Notes under the pieces: model-generated
What the model saw: the letters and a program-made list of their open reading frames with translations, nothing else
What the model was told of the DNA's origin: nothing
The model's database searches: none
Assembly (NCBI RefSeq): GCF_026262505.1
Contig: NC_067203.1
Coordinates: forward strand, 10,292,001 to 10,356,000
Reading direction: 5' to 3'
DNA length: 64,000 nucleotides
Source: Trichomonas vaginalis G3
Taxonomy: Eukaryota; Parabasalia; Trichomonadida; Trichomonadidae
Shown: piece after piece, positions 20,634-30,969 of the stretch
How positions within the stretch are numbered: the stretch's first letter is position 1
How the letters are laid out: each line of letters starts with the position of its first letter
Translations under genes and position numbers: made by a program

Positions 20634-23117
20634 ATGACATATTATGAAGATCCTTTAAGCAAAGTTAAATATACCCTTGATTTAGAAACACTTTATCTTG
20701 CACCATCAGAACTTACTAATTTTGTCATCAAATCTCAAACAAAATACATTAGAGGTGAAACAACAAGTTCCTATGCATTTATTGCATGTAAATCAACTCT
20801 TAGATCATTCTCTTTTGAAGAAAATTCACAACTTCGAACCATACAAAATTATGCATTTTACCTCTGTGAAAAAATTCAAAATATTGATATTTCGAAATGC
20901 AATCTTCTGCAAACAATAGGTGATCAAGCCTTTTATGGCTGTTCCTCATTATCAAGCATCATCCTTCCAGAATCTCTAACATGGCTTGGAGTTGATGTTT
21001 TTATGAATTGTAATCTATCAAGAATTGAACTACCTGCATCTCTGACAGCTATACCTAAGAGATGTTTTTATAATAATTATTTCATGGATACAATTATAAT
21101 TCCAAGCAACTCAAAAATTACCTCTTTGGGCTATAATATGTTAGCCAACACCTTACTCAGAACATTTAATATACCAGCATCCGTGAATAATATTGAAAAT
21201 GGATGCTTCGAATATGCCTTTCTTGATAGTATTACAATAAGCTCAGGAAGTAAAAATTTCAAAATTGAAAATAATATGATCCTAACAATAGATGGTAAAT
21301 ATGCACTTGGGTATCCGTTAAGAATGACAGGAACAGCAGTTTTTCCAAATGGTGTTAATCAAATTGTGTATGCATCTTTTGGCAGTACATCAATTTCTCA
21401 TGTTCAATTTCCTGATTCACTCCAAGTAATTGCAGCCTATGCATTCTATAAATCAAAAATTCAAGATGTTTATATCCCAAATTCAGTTACAACTATCAAT
21501 TCTTACGTTGTTTCAGTAAGACTTTCTGAAAACCTTAAATTTTCGGCTGATTATACATTTCAAGATGTCCCATTCACATCAATAAATTTTCCAATCTCTA
21601 TTAAATCAATAGATACAAATTGTTTTGTGGGATGTTCCAAACTTTCTGAAGTCACATTGCCAGATAATATTACTTATCTTGCAGGAAACGCATTTCCTAA
21701 ATCTACTAAATTAAAATTTGGAGTTAATTCAAATTTATATCTTGATTCTCAACTCTTAATTATTGATAAAAGTAATCAAACAATTAATGGATATATTGGA
21801 GAGAATGTCGAAAAAGAATTCGTAATATTAAACACAATACAAACAATAACAAGTTCTGTATTTGATGGAAGGGATAAAATAACAAAAATTACATTTCCAT
21901 GTGATTCTATGTTAAAATCAATAAAAAATACTGCATTTTGCAATTGCCATAATCTACAATTTGTGAATCTCCCATCAACAATAATTAGCATTGGATCATT
22001 TGCATTTTATAACTGTTTTAGACTTGAAAGCATTACAATTAATAACGCTCAAGAATTGAAATCACATGCATTTTATGGATGTTACAATCTTAAGTCCATA
22101 ACACTATCATCTTCAACTATTCCAGAAATTTTTGAATGGACATTTTCCGCTTGTACTAATTTAGTGAATATTGAACTCCCTTCTTCACTTGCAAGGATCG
22201 ATGATTATGCATTTAAAAAATGTACAAAGCTAGAAAGTGTAGTAATAAATGGAAATTCACTGAATTTTATTGGAATCGAGTCCTTCTCAGAAACTATTAT
22301 AAAGAAGTTTGATTTCTCTAAATGTGTAAATTTTGAAAATCTTGGATTAAAATCTATTCAAGATACTATTTCTCTTTCAATACTCATTCTCCCACCAAAT
22401 ATTAAGAAAATTTCTGATATGGCTGTTAGAAATAGTGGAGTTATAAATATCACTTTCCCACAAACACTTACATCAATAGGAATAGATTCATTTTCAGAAT
22501 GTTTTTATTTAGAAGAGATCAATATCCCAGAAAATAGTGCATTGACAAGTATTGGAATTGGAGCTTTTAGAGGATGTATGAGGCTCAAAAAAATAAATTG
22601 CTTTTCAAACAGTTATAGAGTTATGACTGGAGCTCTATTTACATATGATTTAATTTCATTAGTTCTATTCCCACCAGCATCCGAAGTAACATCATTCTCA
22701 CTACCTGGAGATACTCGATACATTAATGAAGGAGCCATCCTTTCATGTACAAATTTAGTTTCAATTTTCATTCCTTCCGATTCAATTTCATATATTTCTA
22801 CAAGTGCATTTGAAAGTTGTTCTAGCCTGACATGGATAAATATACCAATATGTGTAACTGGTGTTGGTGCAAATGCTTTCAAAGGATGCTCAAAATTGAA
22901 TTGCGGAATCAAAGTTGAAAACACGAGTAAGACATACCTCGAAAATTTGTTCATTAACGCGAAGCTTTCTCAGCAATCTGTAAAAAATTGCATTGGAAAC
23001 ATAATAACGCGAAATTGTTTGTTCAATACAAACATTTTTTTCATCTTCATTGATGATGACTCATGTTATGATTATTATGTAAATTTTTATTATATAAAAA
23101 TAATATTTAATATTTAA
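20634..23117 (+). CDS. BspA-like leucine-rich-repeat protein
   Basis: An 827-residue protein almost wholly composed of LRR_5 (BspA/TpLRR) repeats of about 23 residues. The pattern is I....F..C.L..I.LP.SL..I...AF, for example QTIGDQAFYGCSSLSSIILPES and SIGSFAFYNCFRLESITI. These form a large surface-protein family in trichomonads, thought to take part in adhesion. There is no N-terminal signal peptide. The C-terminal ~45 residues are hydrophobic/aromatic (NIFFIFIDDDS...YYIKIIF) and do not form a clean membrane segment with a cytoplasmic tail, so the C-terminus may be altered relative to membrane-bound members. Confidence 0.93.
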   Translation: MTYYEDPLSKVKYTLDLETLYLAPSELTNFVIKSQTKYIRGETTSSYAFIACKSTLRSFSFEENSQLRTIQNYAFYLCEKIQNIDISKCNLLQTIGDQAFYGCSSLSSIILPESLTWLGVDVFMNCNLSRIELPASLTAIPKRCFYNNYFMDTIIIPSNSKITSLGYNMLANTLLRTFNIPASVNNIENGCFEYAFLDSITISSGSKNFKIENNMILTIDGKYALGYPLRMTGTAVFPNGVNQIVYASFGSTSISHVQFPDSLQVIAAYAFYKSKIQDVYIPNSVTTINSYVVSVRLSENLKFSADYTFQDVPFTSINFPISIKSIDTNCFVGCSKLSEVTLPDNITYLAGNAFPKSTKLKFGVNSNLYLDSQLLIIDKSNQTINGYIGENVEKEFVILNTIQTITSSVFDGRDKITKITFPCDSMLKSIKNTAFCNCHNLQFVNLPSTIISIGSFAFYNCFRLESITINNAQELKSHAFYGCYNLKSITLSSSTIPEIFEWTFSACTNLVNIELPSSLARIDDYAFKKCTKLESVVINGNSLNFIGIESFSETIIKKFDFSKCVNFENLGLKSIQDTISLSILILPPNIKKISDMAVRNSGVINITFPQTLTSIGIDSFSECFYLEEINIPENSALTSIGIGAFRGCMRLKKINCFSNSYRVMTGALFTYDLISLVLFPPASEVTSFSLPGDTRYINEGAILSCTNLVSIFIPSDSISYISTSAFESCSSLTWINIPICVTGVGANAFKGCSKLNCGIKVENTSKTYLENLFINAKLSQQSVKNCIGNIITRNCLFNTNIFFIFIDDDSCYDYYVNFYYIKIIFNI

Positions 23118-23195
23118 ATATAGATGCTGATTGTACCACCAAATGAATGCAATTGCGAAAATCTAAAACTGGTAAGATAAAGCCCAAAAAATTGA

Positions 23196-24060
23196 TTAAA
23201 TATTTGCACCATCCAAAATCAGAAGTTTGATTGTTTCTTTACTATTATTTAATGTTGCATGATGAAGTGCATTCATTCCACTTATATCTTTTTCATTGAT
23301 ATTTGCACCATGTAAAAGAAGAAGTTCGGTTGTTTCTTTACATTTGAAATATATTGTATGATGAAAAGCAATTCCTTCATCATTAACTTTTTCATTGATA
23401 TTTGTACCATTTGAGATGATAAGTTCAGCCATTTTTTGCAATTGAGATGTACTGCCTTATGAAGTGCTGTATCTCCCTTATTATTTTTTCATTGAAATTT
23501 GTACCGATTAAAATAAGAAGTTCTGCTATTTCTTTTTAATTATTTTATGCAGAATAATGAAGGGTAGTTTTTTCAATGTAATCTTTTTCATAGACATTTA
23601 TACAATGTGAAAAAAAGAAGTTTGACTGCTTCCTTATAATTAAACAATGCTACATGATGAATGGTGGTTCACCATTCTTCATCTTTTTCATTGATATATG
23701 CACCTTGCGAAAGGAAACATTTTCAAAGTGATGGAATATCAAACATTATTAAGTTTGATCGAAATAAACTAAAAACGATTCAAGATTATTGTATTCATTC
23801 ATCCAGAATGTAACAAAATCAATGTTGTGTGAAAATATAGCATACCTCATTCAAACTCTATTTGGTTCTTGATATTTCAAACATTCACTCATGATCTTTG
23901 GATTCCCTCCTTAAAATGAAAAAATATAGACATTTTTCAGTTATTTCTGAGTTAAATTTCGATCTTAATAACTTGAAACAATCAACTGCTCCATGGTAGA
24001 AACATAATTCAAGCAATGAATATCCTTTGTAAGAATTTGGATATAATTGACTTTTAAGTT
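23196..24060 (-). pseudogene. Decayed ankyrin/DUF3447 gene
   Basis: Ankyrin repeats of the HGANINEKD type can be read in pieces from 23196 to about 23720. Beyond that, up to about 24060, the sequence resembles the DUF3447-like part of the intact gene at 40118-41692 (compare 23740-24060 with 40830-41220). The longest remaining frame is 81 codons (23196-23441). Several frameshifts and stops separate the repeats. It is a host gene relic with the same orientation as the relatives at 1847 and 40118. Confidence 0.85.
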
Positions 24061-24404
24061 TTTGTTATTCGGGCATTAGAACCTTGGATTAATTATTTCT
24101 AACAATCATATATATTAAACCATTGTGTTTTTAGGTCTCAATTATAATAATTTTTTTGGAAAATATCAAATGATACAAATATTATTGCTGATACATATAT
24201 TAACGGATAATTGGAAGCAGCATTATACTAATGGAACCAAATGAAACAGTATTTCTTAAAAGAATGAATCATATCCATTGAATTTCGGAGAATTATGTGA
24301 ATAAAATATTTTACTCACATGGAAAGGGATCTCTAAAGAGTGTAAAGAAGTCGAATATTTTGTAAATTATTCAATTTTGTCAGAAAAAGAAATTCAAAAC
24401 GGCA
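24061..24404. other. Intergenic, upstream of SAPS-like gene
   Basis: No gene visible. TTCAATTTTGTC about 36 bases before the ATG at 24405 resembles the initiator motif. Confidence 0.45.
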
Positions 24405-26717
24405 ATGGAGAAGCAAACTGAATCTGTAATTTTCCTAGTTCAACGATCAGAACCACCAAAATTACTAGAGTTCCTCCAATGCTCAGACGTAGTCCAAGTT
24501 TTTAAAACTGGAAATCAAGCTTTAATAGATCGGTTAACATCGCCTGATGGTATTAATGAATTAATAGATATTCTTCACAACACATCAGACTCACAAATTA
24601 TGAGAAGGATTTTACAGATTTTTACAATGATAGATTCACCTTTACTTCAAAAGCTTGCGGAATCAATAGAATATACGGAACATCTTTTACAAATTCTCGA
24701 TAGAAATGCAAATGTTTATTCATATGTCATAGGTTCTGTTACACAAATTTTATTAAATTCAATGGAAGTATATCCACACGAAATATACGAAGATTTAAAT
24801 GCCTCTAGGACAAGTTACCAACGAATCATCAAGAATATTGAAATCAATTCTATTTATTATTTTTGTACTCGTTTTATTTCGCATTCAAAGAAGTCTGAGA
24901 CATTCGCTTGGGTCCTTTTTTGCTCTCTTATGGGTGATCATGGCCCTGGTTGTCCAATACCTAAGAAATTCGCATACGATCCAGCTGCATCTATTCCTCC
25001 TATACCTTTGACAGCATCTATGAGAAAAAAAGTCATCGAATTATTATTTATTTACTTCAACGAATACTTTGAAGTCTGTGATTTCTCAAATGATGCATCA
25101 GAAGCGCTTCCTTTAGTATTACAAGATGCTTCTGATGATACAGAGCGTTCATTGGTATTTAAGCTTGGTTTGATACTTAAAATGAATGAAGGATTGGCTT
25201 ATTCAGCTCAATCTATTTTAAATTGTCTGAAATCTTCAGATTCTTTGATTCAATACTCCCTTTACTATATTCATGCTTTTGGCATTATTATTCGTAATTT
25301 GTCCGTTGAACTGATCTTATATCGCTTACTTCATCGTCCTGCAAACAATTTCGTTTTAATTGCGGCTGCAAAGATGATACAAAGCATTATAGAGAACAGC
25401 AAGGATACGACTGATTTACAGGAGAGATTGGAAATGATTATAGCCGAAGCTTTCCAAAAATCAACCGTTTCTTCTGTAATTTTACGTGCATTTCGAATGG
25501 CATTGATAAATGCAGCAGACGGAATCGAAGTTACTCCAGAATCTCAATATGCCGTTGAACAACTTCGAAAATTAGAGGCAAATCCAAAAATTGGAGAAAT
25601 TGATGAAGATTATATCAATGATTTAAAGAATAGAGCGGATACAATTAACAATTCAGACAAGTTTAAGCCAGTATTTAATGTTTCGAACCTTTGGATTCCT
25701 CAGCAAAAGCAAAAAATGCAAATTAAATTCAAAACAATTGACAGATTGTCAAATCTCAATAAAATCCAATCTTCCAACATTGCCCTTACACCAGGAGATG
25801 AATCCAGGCCGAAGATTACTAATATTGAAGGCGCAAGGTCACCTGTCAGAGTTAAATCCACATTTAATGCCCCAATACAGTCAATTCCTCAGCCGCTAGA
25901 AGAAGAGGAAGATGACTATTACGACAGTGACTACTATGAAGAGGATCAGAACGATTTACATGAACAAATGAAAATGCGTGAAATGATTGAACGACAAAAG
26001 TCCTTCAAAATGCATGCCGCCGAGAAACAAGACAATAATAACACACAGCCGCCCCAACAGGACCAGCCAACCCCTAAAGTTCAGCAACAACAAGTTCAGC
26101 CACCCAAAAAAGTGCCACAGTCAATTCTTGATTTACCTGCAATACCACCAGCTCCAAAACCAGCGATAGAAAAGAAGACAAAAGGCAAAGGAAAAGCAAA
26201 AGCTAAGCCAAAGAAAGCGAAAGCGAAAGGAAAAGCGAAAAAACAAAATCTTTCTTTTTCTTTCAATCTTAATGTTGTTTCTTCTCCACCAGCTCCTGTT
26301 CCTTTCTATCCACCGCGTGCTAGACTCAATCATTGCCTCGAACTCAATGTTTCATCTGTCAAACTGAAGCCGAGAAAGAAGAAACCACGTTTAAACAACA
26401 GAATTTTAGTTGTTGATTTCCCACTTGAAGAAAGTAACAAACTTTCCATTTCTGAACCGAATTTCACAGACGTAGACCTTGAAGATGCAATGTTCTTTGG
26501 CACACAGAGAAAGAAACTCGCACAGGAAGAGATAAGAAAGATGTTGGCAGCTTCAAATTCGGATCCGGAAGAAGATTTCGATATCGAACCTTTGCCATCA
26601 GAAATGGAAGAGGAGGAAGACGAGAAAGAAGAAAAACCTGTGAGAAACCCATTCTCTGTGTTCGCTGCTGTAAGGAAAATAGCTGAGGACGAAGAAGAAG
26701 AGGAGGAAGACAAATAA
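24405..26717 (+). CDS. ARM-type protein, possibly SAPS (PP6 regulatory subunit)-like
   Basis: A 770-residue protein. The N-terminal ~400 residues are helical repeats. Residues 17-52 (PKLLEFLQCSDVVQVFKTGN, then QALIDRLTSPDGINELIDIL) follow the SAPS-family signature L..LL...D.LQE.K..N..LI.FLS.P..L..LV. The second half is low complexity: an acidic/Tyr stretch (~500), Gln/Pro runs, a Lys/Ala/Gly block (KGKGKAKAKPKKAKAKGKAK), another basic patch, and a Glu-rich C-terminus. SAPS proteins anchor the PP6/Sit4 phosphatase. The similarity is short, so an unassigned ARM scaffold is the alternative. Confidence 0.5.
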   Translation: MEKQTESVIFLVQRSEPPKLLEFLQCSDVVQVFKTGNQALIDRLTSPDGINELIDILHNTSDSQIMRRILQIFTMIDSPLLQKLAESIEYTEHLLQILDRNANVYSYVIGSVTQILLNSMEVYPHEIYEDLNASRTSYQRIIKNIEINSIYYFCTRFISHSKKSETFAWVLFCSLMGDHGPGCPIPKKFAYDPAASIPPIPLTASMRKKVIELLFIYFNEYFEVCDFSNDASEALPLVLQDASDDTERSLVFKLGLILKMNEGLAYSAQSILNCLKSSDSLIQYSLYYIHAFGIIIRNLSVELILYRLLHRPANNFVLIAAAKMIQSIIENSKDTTDLQERLEMIIAEAFQKSTVSSVILRAFRMALINAADGIEVTPESQYAVEQLRKLEANPKIGEIDEDYINDLKNRADTINNSDKFKPVFNVSNLWIPQQKQKMQIKFKTIDRLSNLNKIQSSNIALTPGDESRPKITNIEGARSPVRVKSTFNAPIQSIPQPLEEEEDDYYDSDYYEEDQNDLHEQMKMREMIERQKSFKMHAAEKQDNNNTQPPQQDQPTPKVQQQQVQPPKKVPQSILDLPAIPPAPKPAIEKKTKGKGKAKAKPKKAKAKGKAKKQNLSFSFNLNVVSSPPAPVPFYPPRARLNHCLELNVSSVKLKPRKKKPRLNNRILVVDFPLEESNKLSISEPNFTDVDLEDAMFFGTQRKKLAQEEIRKMLAASNSDPEEDFDIEPLPSEMEEEEDEKEEKPVRNPFSVFAAVRKIAEDEEEEEEDK

Positions 26718-26807
26718 TTTAATTTCGAATTTGATTTTTTGTGTTGTTTTTATATTTAATTGTTGTTTATAGACTGTTTATAAACTTTAATTATGATAAA
26801 ATCATTT

Positions 26808-27854
26808 TTAAGGGTGCACACGAGAGGATCATGTAAACTTCAGAATTTAGAACCTTATTTTTAGGCATTATCTTGGCTACCTATTTAGGCTCGAAAAGCA
26901 AAAAATATCAAAAAATACAACTTGACTCCATTATGACCCTTTCATGGAGGTAGTTTTTATCCGCTAGTATTTTCCCTTTGAATCTCTTTACAATTCGAAA
27001 TCAAATTCAAAACTCAGTAGAAGAAAGGAAGAATCGACTTACTACGGTTGTAATACGAATAAATACATATATTTAATTATTTTTATTTACATAATAATTG
27101 TTTGAAGCTCATATTCCAACAAATTTTTAAATAAAAACATTAAAATGTTGAAAATGTTCATATATTTTAATAGGGTTTTGGCACTTTATTGAGGAATTAC
27201 TACATACATAGTCGAACTGAACTTGATATTTTGAAATTTAAATTATTTATCAAAATTAAAATTTAACTTGAAATTTATAATTATTTAGTCATATTTTGCA
27301 TAATTCTAAGTAGATTTTGTAAAAAATCAAGAAAGAAAATTTTAACGTGCTTTATTTTTCTTTTTTATAATAATACATATTATTATATAATTAACATATT
27401 CATAATGTTTCACCCTTTCAAAAATATCCTCCTCCTCCTCTCAAATAAACGTACATACGGGTGGCCTCTTTTTTCAAAAAATTAAAATTTGAAATTTTGG
27501 GCTCAAATATTAGAGATTTTTTCAACCTTCAACGATATATGTTGTCTATATCAGACCTCCTTTCTTTTTGATACTTAACATTGTTCCTAAATCTTAGCCG
27601 TTAAGGCTGTTCTGAAAATATTTTTTTTTCGAAAAAATTCGAAAAAAATTCTTAAAATTCAAAAATCCCTTAATTCCTGAGGATTTTGGAAAAAAGTTTT
27701 TACATGAACATGTGTATATTATATGAAGTATATTGATAAGGTAAAAATCAAATTTTATTGCATATTCATCGAGAAAATAAACTAACGAATCCCTCAAAAT
27801 TGAGAGGGTAATCCTCCTCCTCTCAAATAAACGTACATACGGGTGCACCCTTAA
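26808..27854. mobile_element. TTAA-flanked element with GGGTGCAC termini, about 1.04 kb
   Basis: TTAA at 26808-26811 and 27851-27854 bracket a segment whose ends begin GGGTGCAC and end GTGCACCC. Pairing extends weakly for a few more bases. A CCTCCTCCTCTC-AAATAAACGTACATACGGGTG block near the right end (from 27812) is repeated inside in the same orientation (from about 27431). There is no credible open frame. TTAA targets are typical of piggyBac-type transposons, and the same terminal word occurs at 43483-43702. It is probably non-autonomous. Confidence 0.6.
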
Positions 27855-28217
27855 CAAAATATAATACAAAGAAAAATAATAATTAGTCAGACTAACCTAA
27901 TAGCTGTCTGTATTATAGCTATTGGCGTAAAGGAAATGCAATCAATCTCATTACGTTTTGTTATATGAATGTGAATAAGTTTTTGGTATTAAATTTTCGT
28001 TGTCATACAACTTCCACAGCATTGAAAGAATGCTTTACTTGCTATATGCCTTTATTAATAGGAGTTTTGAAGATTTCGAAATTAAAATTTCCTTAAAACT
28101 TAAGATTTAGATTTCGATCTTTAGAAATTATATTTAACTATGATTTACGTGATCATGTGTTATGTATTTTATCAAAAAGAATTTCATAAAGTGCACGTTT
28201 AAAAAATAAACTCTGTT
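27855..28217. other. Intergenic upstream of gamma-tubulin complex gene
   Basis: AT-rich; nothing recognised. Confidence 0.4.
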
Positions 28218-30338
28218 ATGAATCCTCCTGAAGAAAAGCTTATTTTAAAACTAGCAAAGCATATTCTTCAAACAAAGGATGAAATGGAGCTTACTCATGC
28301 TATGGAATATGCTTCTGTTATTTTTCAAGCTAAAATTTTTCAAACAAGTAATAAAAATATTGAGTTTTACTCTAGAAAATGGAAAGGACTCCTTTCTGAT
28401 GAAAGTAGGCAGAAATTAACTCAAATCCAAAATACTATTTCATCGAAACCTCATCCGATTTTAAAAATTATTGATTTACTAGCGAGATCAGAAAAGCCGA
28501 CTAAAGATATACAATTACCTCCAGAAAGAAAGAGATTTTCATTAGCAATTAGCGAAAAAGATTTAATTTTTGAACTGATAACACTTCTCCAATGCGGAAA
28601 TGGTAATACTATCAAGTACGAAGATGGGAAATTTGTTATAAGTTCAGAAATATCACCACAATTTCTTAAAGTTACATTGAAAATATTATCAACAGTTCAA
28701 TGCATCCATGAATTATCTCAATCTCGAGAAAAACTTACAGGAATCGTAGGTCAAACACTTTCAATTCATATCATGTCCGAAGTTTCTAAATATATTGAAT
28801 ATATTTCCAAATACAATTATGAAAAAACAACATTAATTCAACTACAATCATATCTTTTAACTCCAGAAACAGAAAATATTCATGCACTTACATTCATCTA
28901 TTTCTCTATTGTCAAATCCAGCTCAAACTATATGGCAGCAATCGCTCTTTTGAATGGACATGGAAATCCTTACGTTTCAAATTTGGCTAATAAGTTAACT
29001 GAAGCTTGTTATTCTGCAATTCTCGAATTCATTCAAAGCTGGGTTATTCACGGTATTATTGATGATCCATATCATGAATTTTTCATCGAAGAAGATCATT
29101 CTGTCAATGTCAAGATGAAAGATCCTGCAAGTTGGTGGACAACTCAATATACATTAGTCGTTGATAAAATTCCTCCAAAGTTTTTCGACAAAGAAACTCT
29201 TATGATGATATTATCATGTGGAAAAGCTTTGAATTTCATTAAAGAATTCAAAACGAATAACTTTAATGAAGGATATGTTCCATTTAAAGGCAAATTTTTC
29301 GATCTATCAATGGTAGATTCCTTCCTTATGACTTCAATGAATGCAGTCATTAATTTAATTATCAGGGAGAATTGGCTTCTTGGACATTTGAAAGTTATTA
29401 ATGATTTCATGCTTTTTTGTAGAGGTGATTTTGCCACATCATTGTTCTATGCAATTAATGAATCAGATGATATTTCTTCAGTTTACATTCTAACGAGAGC
29501 ATTGAAAGGTATTGACTTCGGAAAATGTTATACCAATAAACTTACTGGAGAAAATTTAATTAATTACCTCGATTATAAGAAGAATGACTCTAATGTTCTT
29601 GCAAGCTTAGTATATAAGACTAAAGATCCAATAACAACTGTTGTTGGTCTTAGAGCAATGAAATTATATGAAAGATTTTCAAAATTCGTTTGGAGAATTC
29701 GATCGATTCAACTTACTTTATCAAATGGATGGAAATTCCATAGAATTCCATTGTTTGTTGAAGAAGAATATATAGGAGGAATTGGCGACACAATAAGTGG
29801 TGCAGATCTCGTTTCTAAAATTGCTGGGATGCGATTTAATTTCCTCTTTGCTTCTGCGTCATTGAATGAATGGATTTCTTCAGATGTAATTTTGTCTAAC
29901 AGAAAAGAAATGGAAACTCAAATCCAGAATGCCACAACATTTGATCAAATCATTCATTATCATAAAAGATATCTTCATCAGTTGAAAAGAGGTTTCTTAC
30001 TTACTGAAGAGTTTGCTCAAGCACAAACTGCTCTTGCGCAACTTGTTGATGTTTTTGACCAATTCATTGCTCTTGTCAAAGATATTTATTCATATTTTGA
30101 TGATTGTGATGCCCATTATCAGTATATTCTTAACGGAGGCGAAGATGAATTTCAAGATTCTCCTGATGCAGAATTTGATGAGTTTAACCAGAGTTTAGAT
30201 TTGATTCAGCACACTTTTAATACCAAATTAAAAGTACTTCATGCAAAAGTCACACAGAATCTAGGAATTCCTGAGTTCTCTCACTTAGAATTGCGATTAC
30301 TCTCTTGCTTAAAGTCAAGTGAGAAAGAAAGTCAATAA
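28218..30338 (+). CDS. Gamma-tubulin complex component (Spc97/Spc98 family)
   Basis: A 706-residue protein. The N-terminal grip-1 region includes LQSWVIHGIIDDPYHEFFIEE-like sequence (residues ~270-290), then SWWTTQYTLVVDKIPPKFFD and ILSCGKALNFIKE. The start of grip-2 reads LGHLKVINDFMLFCRGDFATSLF, matching the family L..LKDYLLLGRGDF motif near residue 395-415. The C-terminal half is helical, as in GCP2/GCP3. Such proteins build the gamma-tubulin small complex that nucleates microtubules at basal bodies and spindle poles. I cannot separate GCP2 from GCP3 by eye. Confidence 0.88.
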   Translation: MNPPEEKLILKLAKHILQTKDEMELTHAMEYASVIFQAKIFQTSNKNIEFYSRKWKGLLSDESRQKLTQIQNTISSKPHPILKIIDLLARSEKPTKDIQLPPERKRFSLAISEKDLIFELITLLQCGNGNTIKYEDGKFVISSEISPQFLKVTLKILSTVQCIHELSQSREKLTGIVGQTLSIHIMSEVSKYIEYISKYNYEKTTLIQLQSYLLTPETENIHALTFIYFSIVKSSSNYMAAIALLNGHGNPYVSNLANKLTEACYSAILEFIQSWVIHGIIDDPYHEFFIEEDHSVNVKMKDPASWWTTQYTLVVDKIPPKFFDKETLMMILSCGKALNFIKEFKTNNFNEGYVPFKGKFFDLSMVDSFLMTSMNAVINLIIRENWLLGHLKVINDFMLFCRGDFATSLFYAINESDDISSVYILTRALKGIDFGKCYTNKLTGENLINYLDYKKNDSNVLASLVYKTKDPITTVVGLRAMKLYERFSKFVWRIRSIQLTLSNGWKFHRIPLFVEEEYIGGIGDTISGADLVSKIAGMRFNFLFASASLNEWISSDVILSNRKEMETQIQNATTFDQIIHYHKRYLHQLKRGFLLTEEFAQAQTALAQLVDVFDQFIALVKDIYSYFDDCDAHYQYILNGGEDEFQDSPDAEFDEFNQSLDLIQHTFNTKLKVLHAKVTQNLGIPEFSHLELRLLSCLKSSEKESQ

Positions 30339-30664
30339 ATTTGTTTGTTTATTTGTAATTATAACTTTTTTTATTCTAAATACAGAAGAATATATTAATC
30401 ACATCTATAATAAATAGCTAGAGAAAATATCTCAATGAATTTAGATTAAAAAACAAAAATATTTTATTTTGTAAAATAATTACAAGTAACAACAGTAAGT
30501 AAATGCTAGATTGAAGCTGTAAGTTGTATGTTCAACTGTGTTTACAAATTATAATAAGAATTTCCAGAATTTAAAAAATTATTCCGGAAAAAGTAACTAA
30601 TTATTACGAATTTCATTGAAATACGTGGTCGCATATTAGTATATAATATGTATTACAAACATGA
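30339..30664. other. Intergenic between convergent genes
   Basis: AT-rich 3' flanks; nothing recognised. Confidence 0.45.
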
Positions 30665-30937
30665 TTATCCGAGAATGAATCTTTCGTATTTTGTGATAAC
30701 TACATCACAATAAGGGCATCTTTTTGGTTTGGGCAGCTTTTGGTAACATTCAAAACAACATGTGGAGTGATTACAAGGATGAAACATGACATCAAGTGGA
30801 TTTTTTCTACAAATTTTGCAAATTCCAGGCCTAATTTTATGAACAATAGGTTGACCAACCAAAACATCATCTTGTGAATCAGATGAACTCCTTGTTGAAT
30901 CAGAGCTATCGCTATCTGAGATATAAATTGGTTCCAT
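30665..30937 (-). CDS. Small RING-finger protein
   Basis: A 90-residue protein starting MEPIYISDSDSSDS. This start is preferred to an upstream in-frame ATG at 31012, which lies inside the divergent gene, because TCACTTTTTC lies directly before it, a near-perfect trichomonad initiator. After a Ser/Asp-rich N-terminus there is a C3HC4 RING: CKIC, then HPCNHSTCCFEC, then CPYC. It is most like the small RINGs at the C-termini of IAP/Mdm2-type ligases. Likely role: ubiquitin E3 ligase. Only 32 bases separate its start codon from that of the divergent ankyrin gene. Confidence 0.85.
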   Translation of the reverse strand: MEPIYISDSDSSDSTRSSSDSQDDVLVGQPIVHKIRPGICKICRKNPLDVMFHPCNHSTCCFECYQKLPKPKRCPYCDVVITKYERFILG

Positions 30938-30969
30938 GAAAAAGTGACAGATTTTAACACAAAATTTTA
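30938..30969. promoter_or_regulatory. 32-bp divergent promoter region between RING and ankyrin genes
   Basis: The two start codons face away from each other across 32 bases. On the minus strand TCACTTTTTC fits the initiator. No equally good initiator is visible for the plus-strand gene, whose leader may start inside the RING gene. Confidence 0.5.

Noticed and set aside
27594-27869. 91-codon frame at the end of the TTAA element
   Set aside because: It crosses the element's right boundary and has no recognisable domain.
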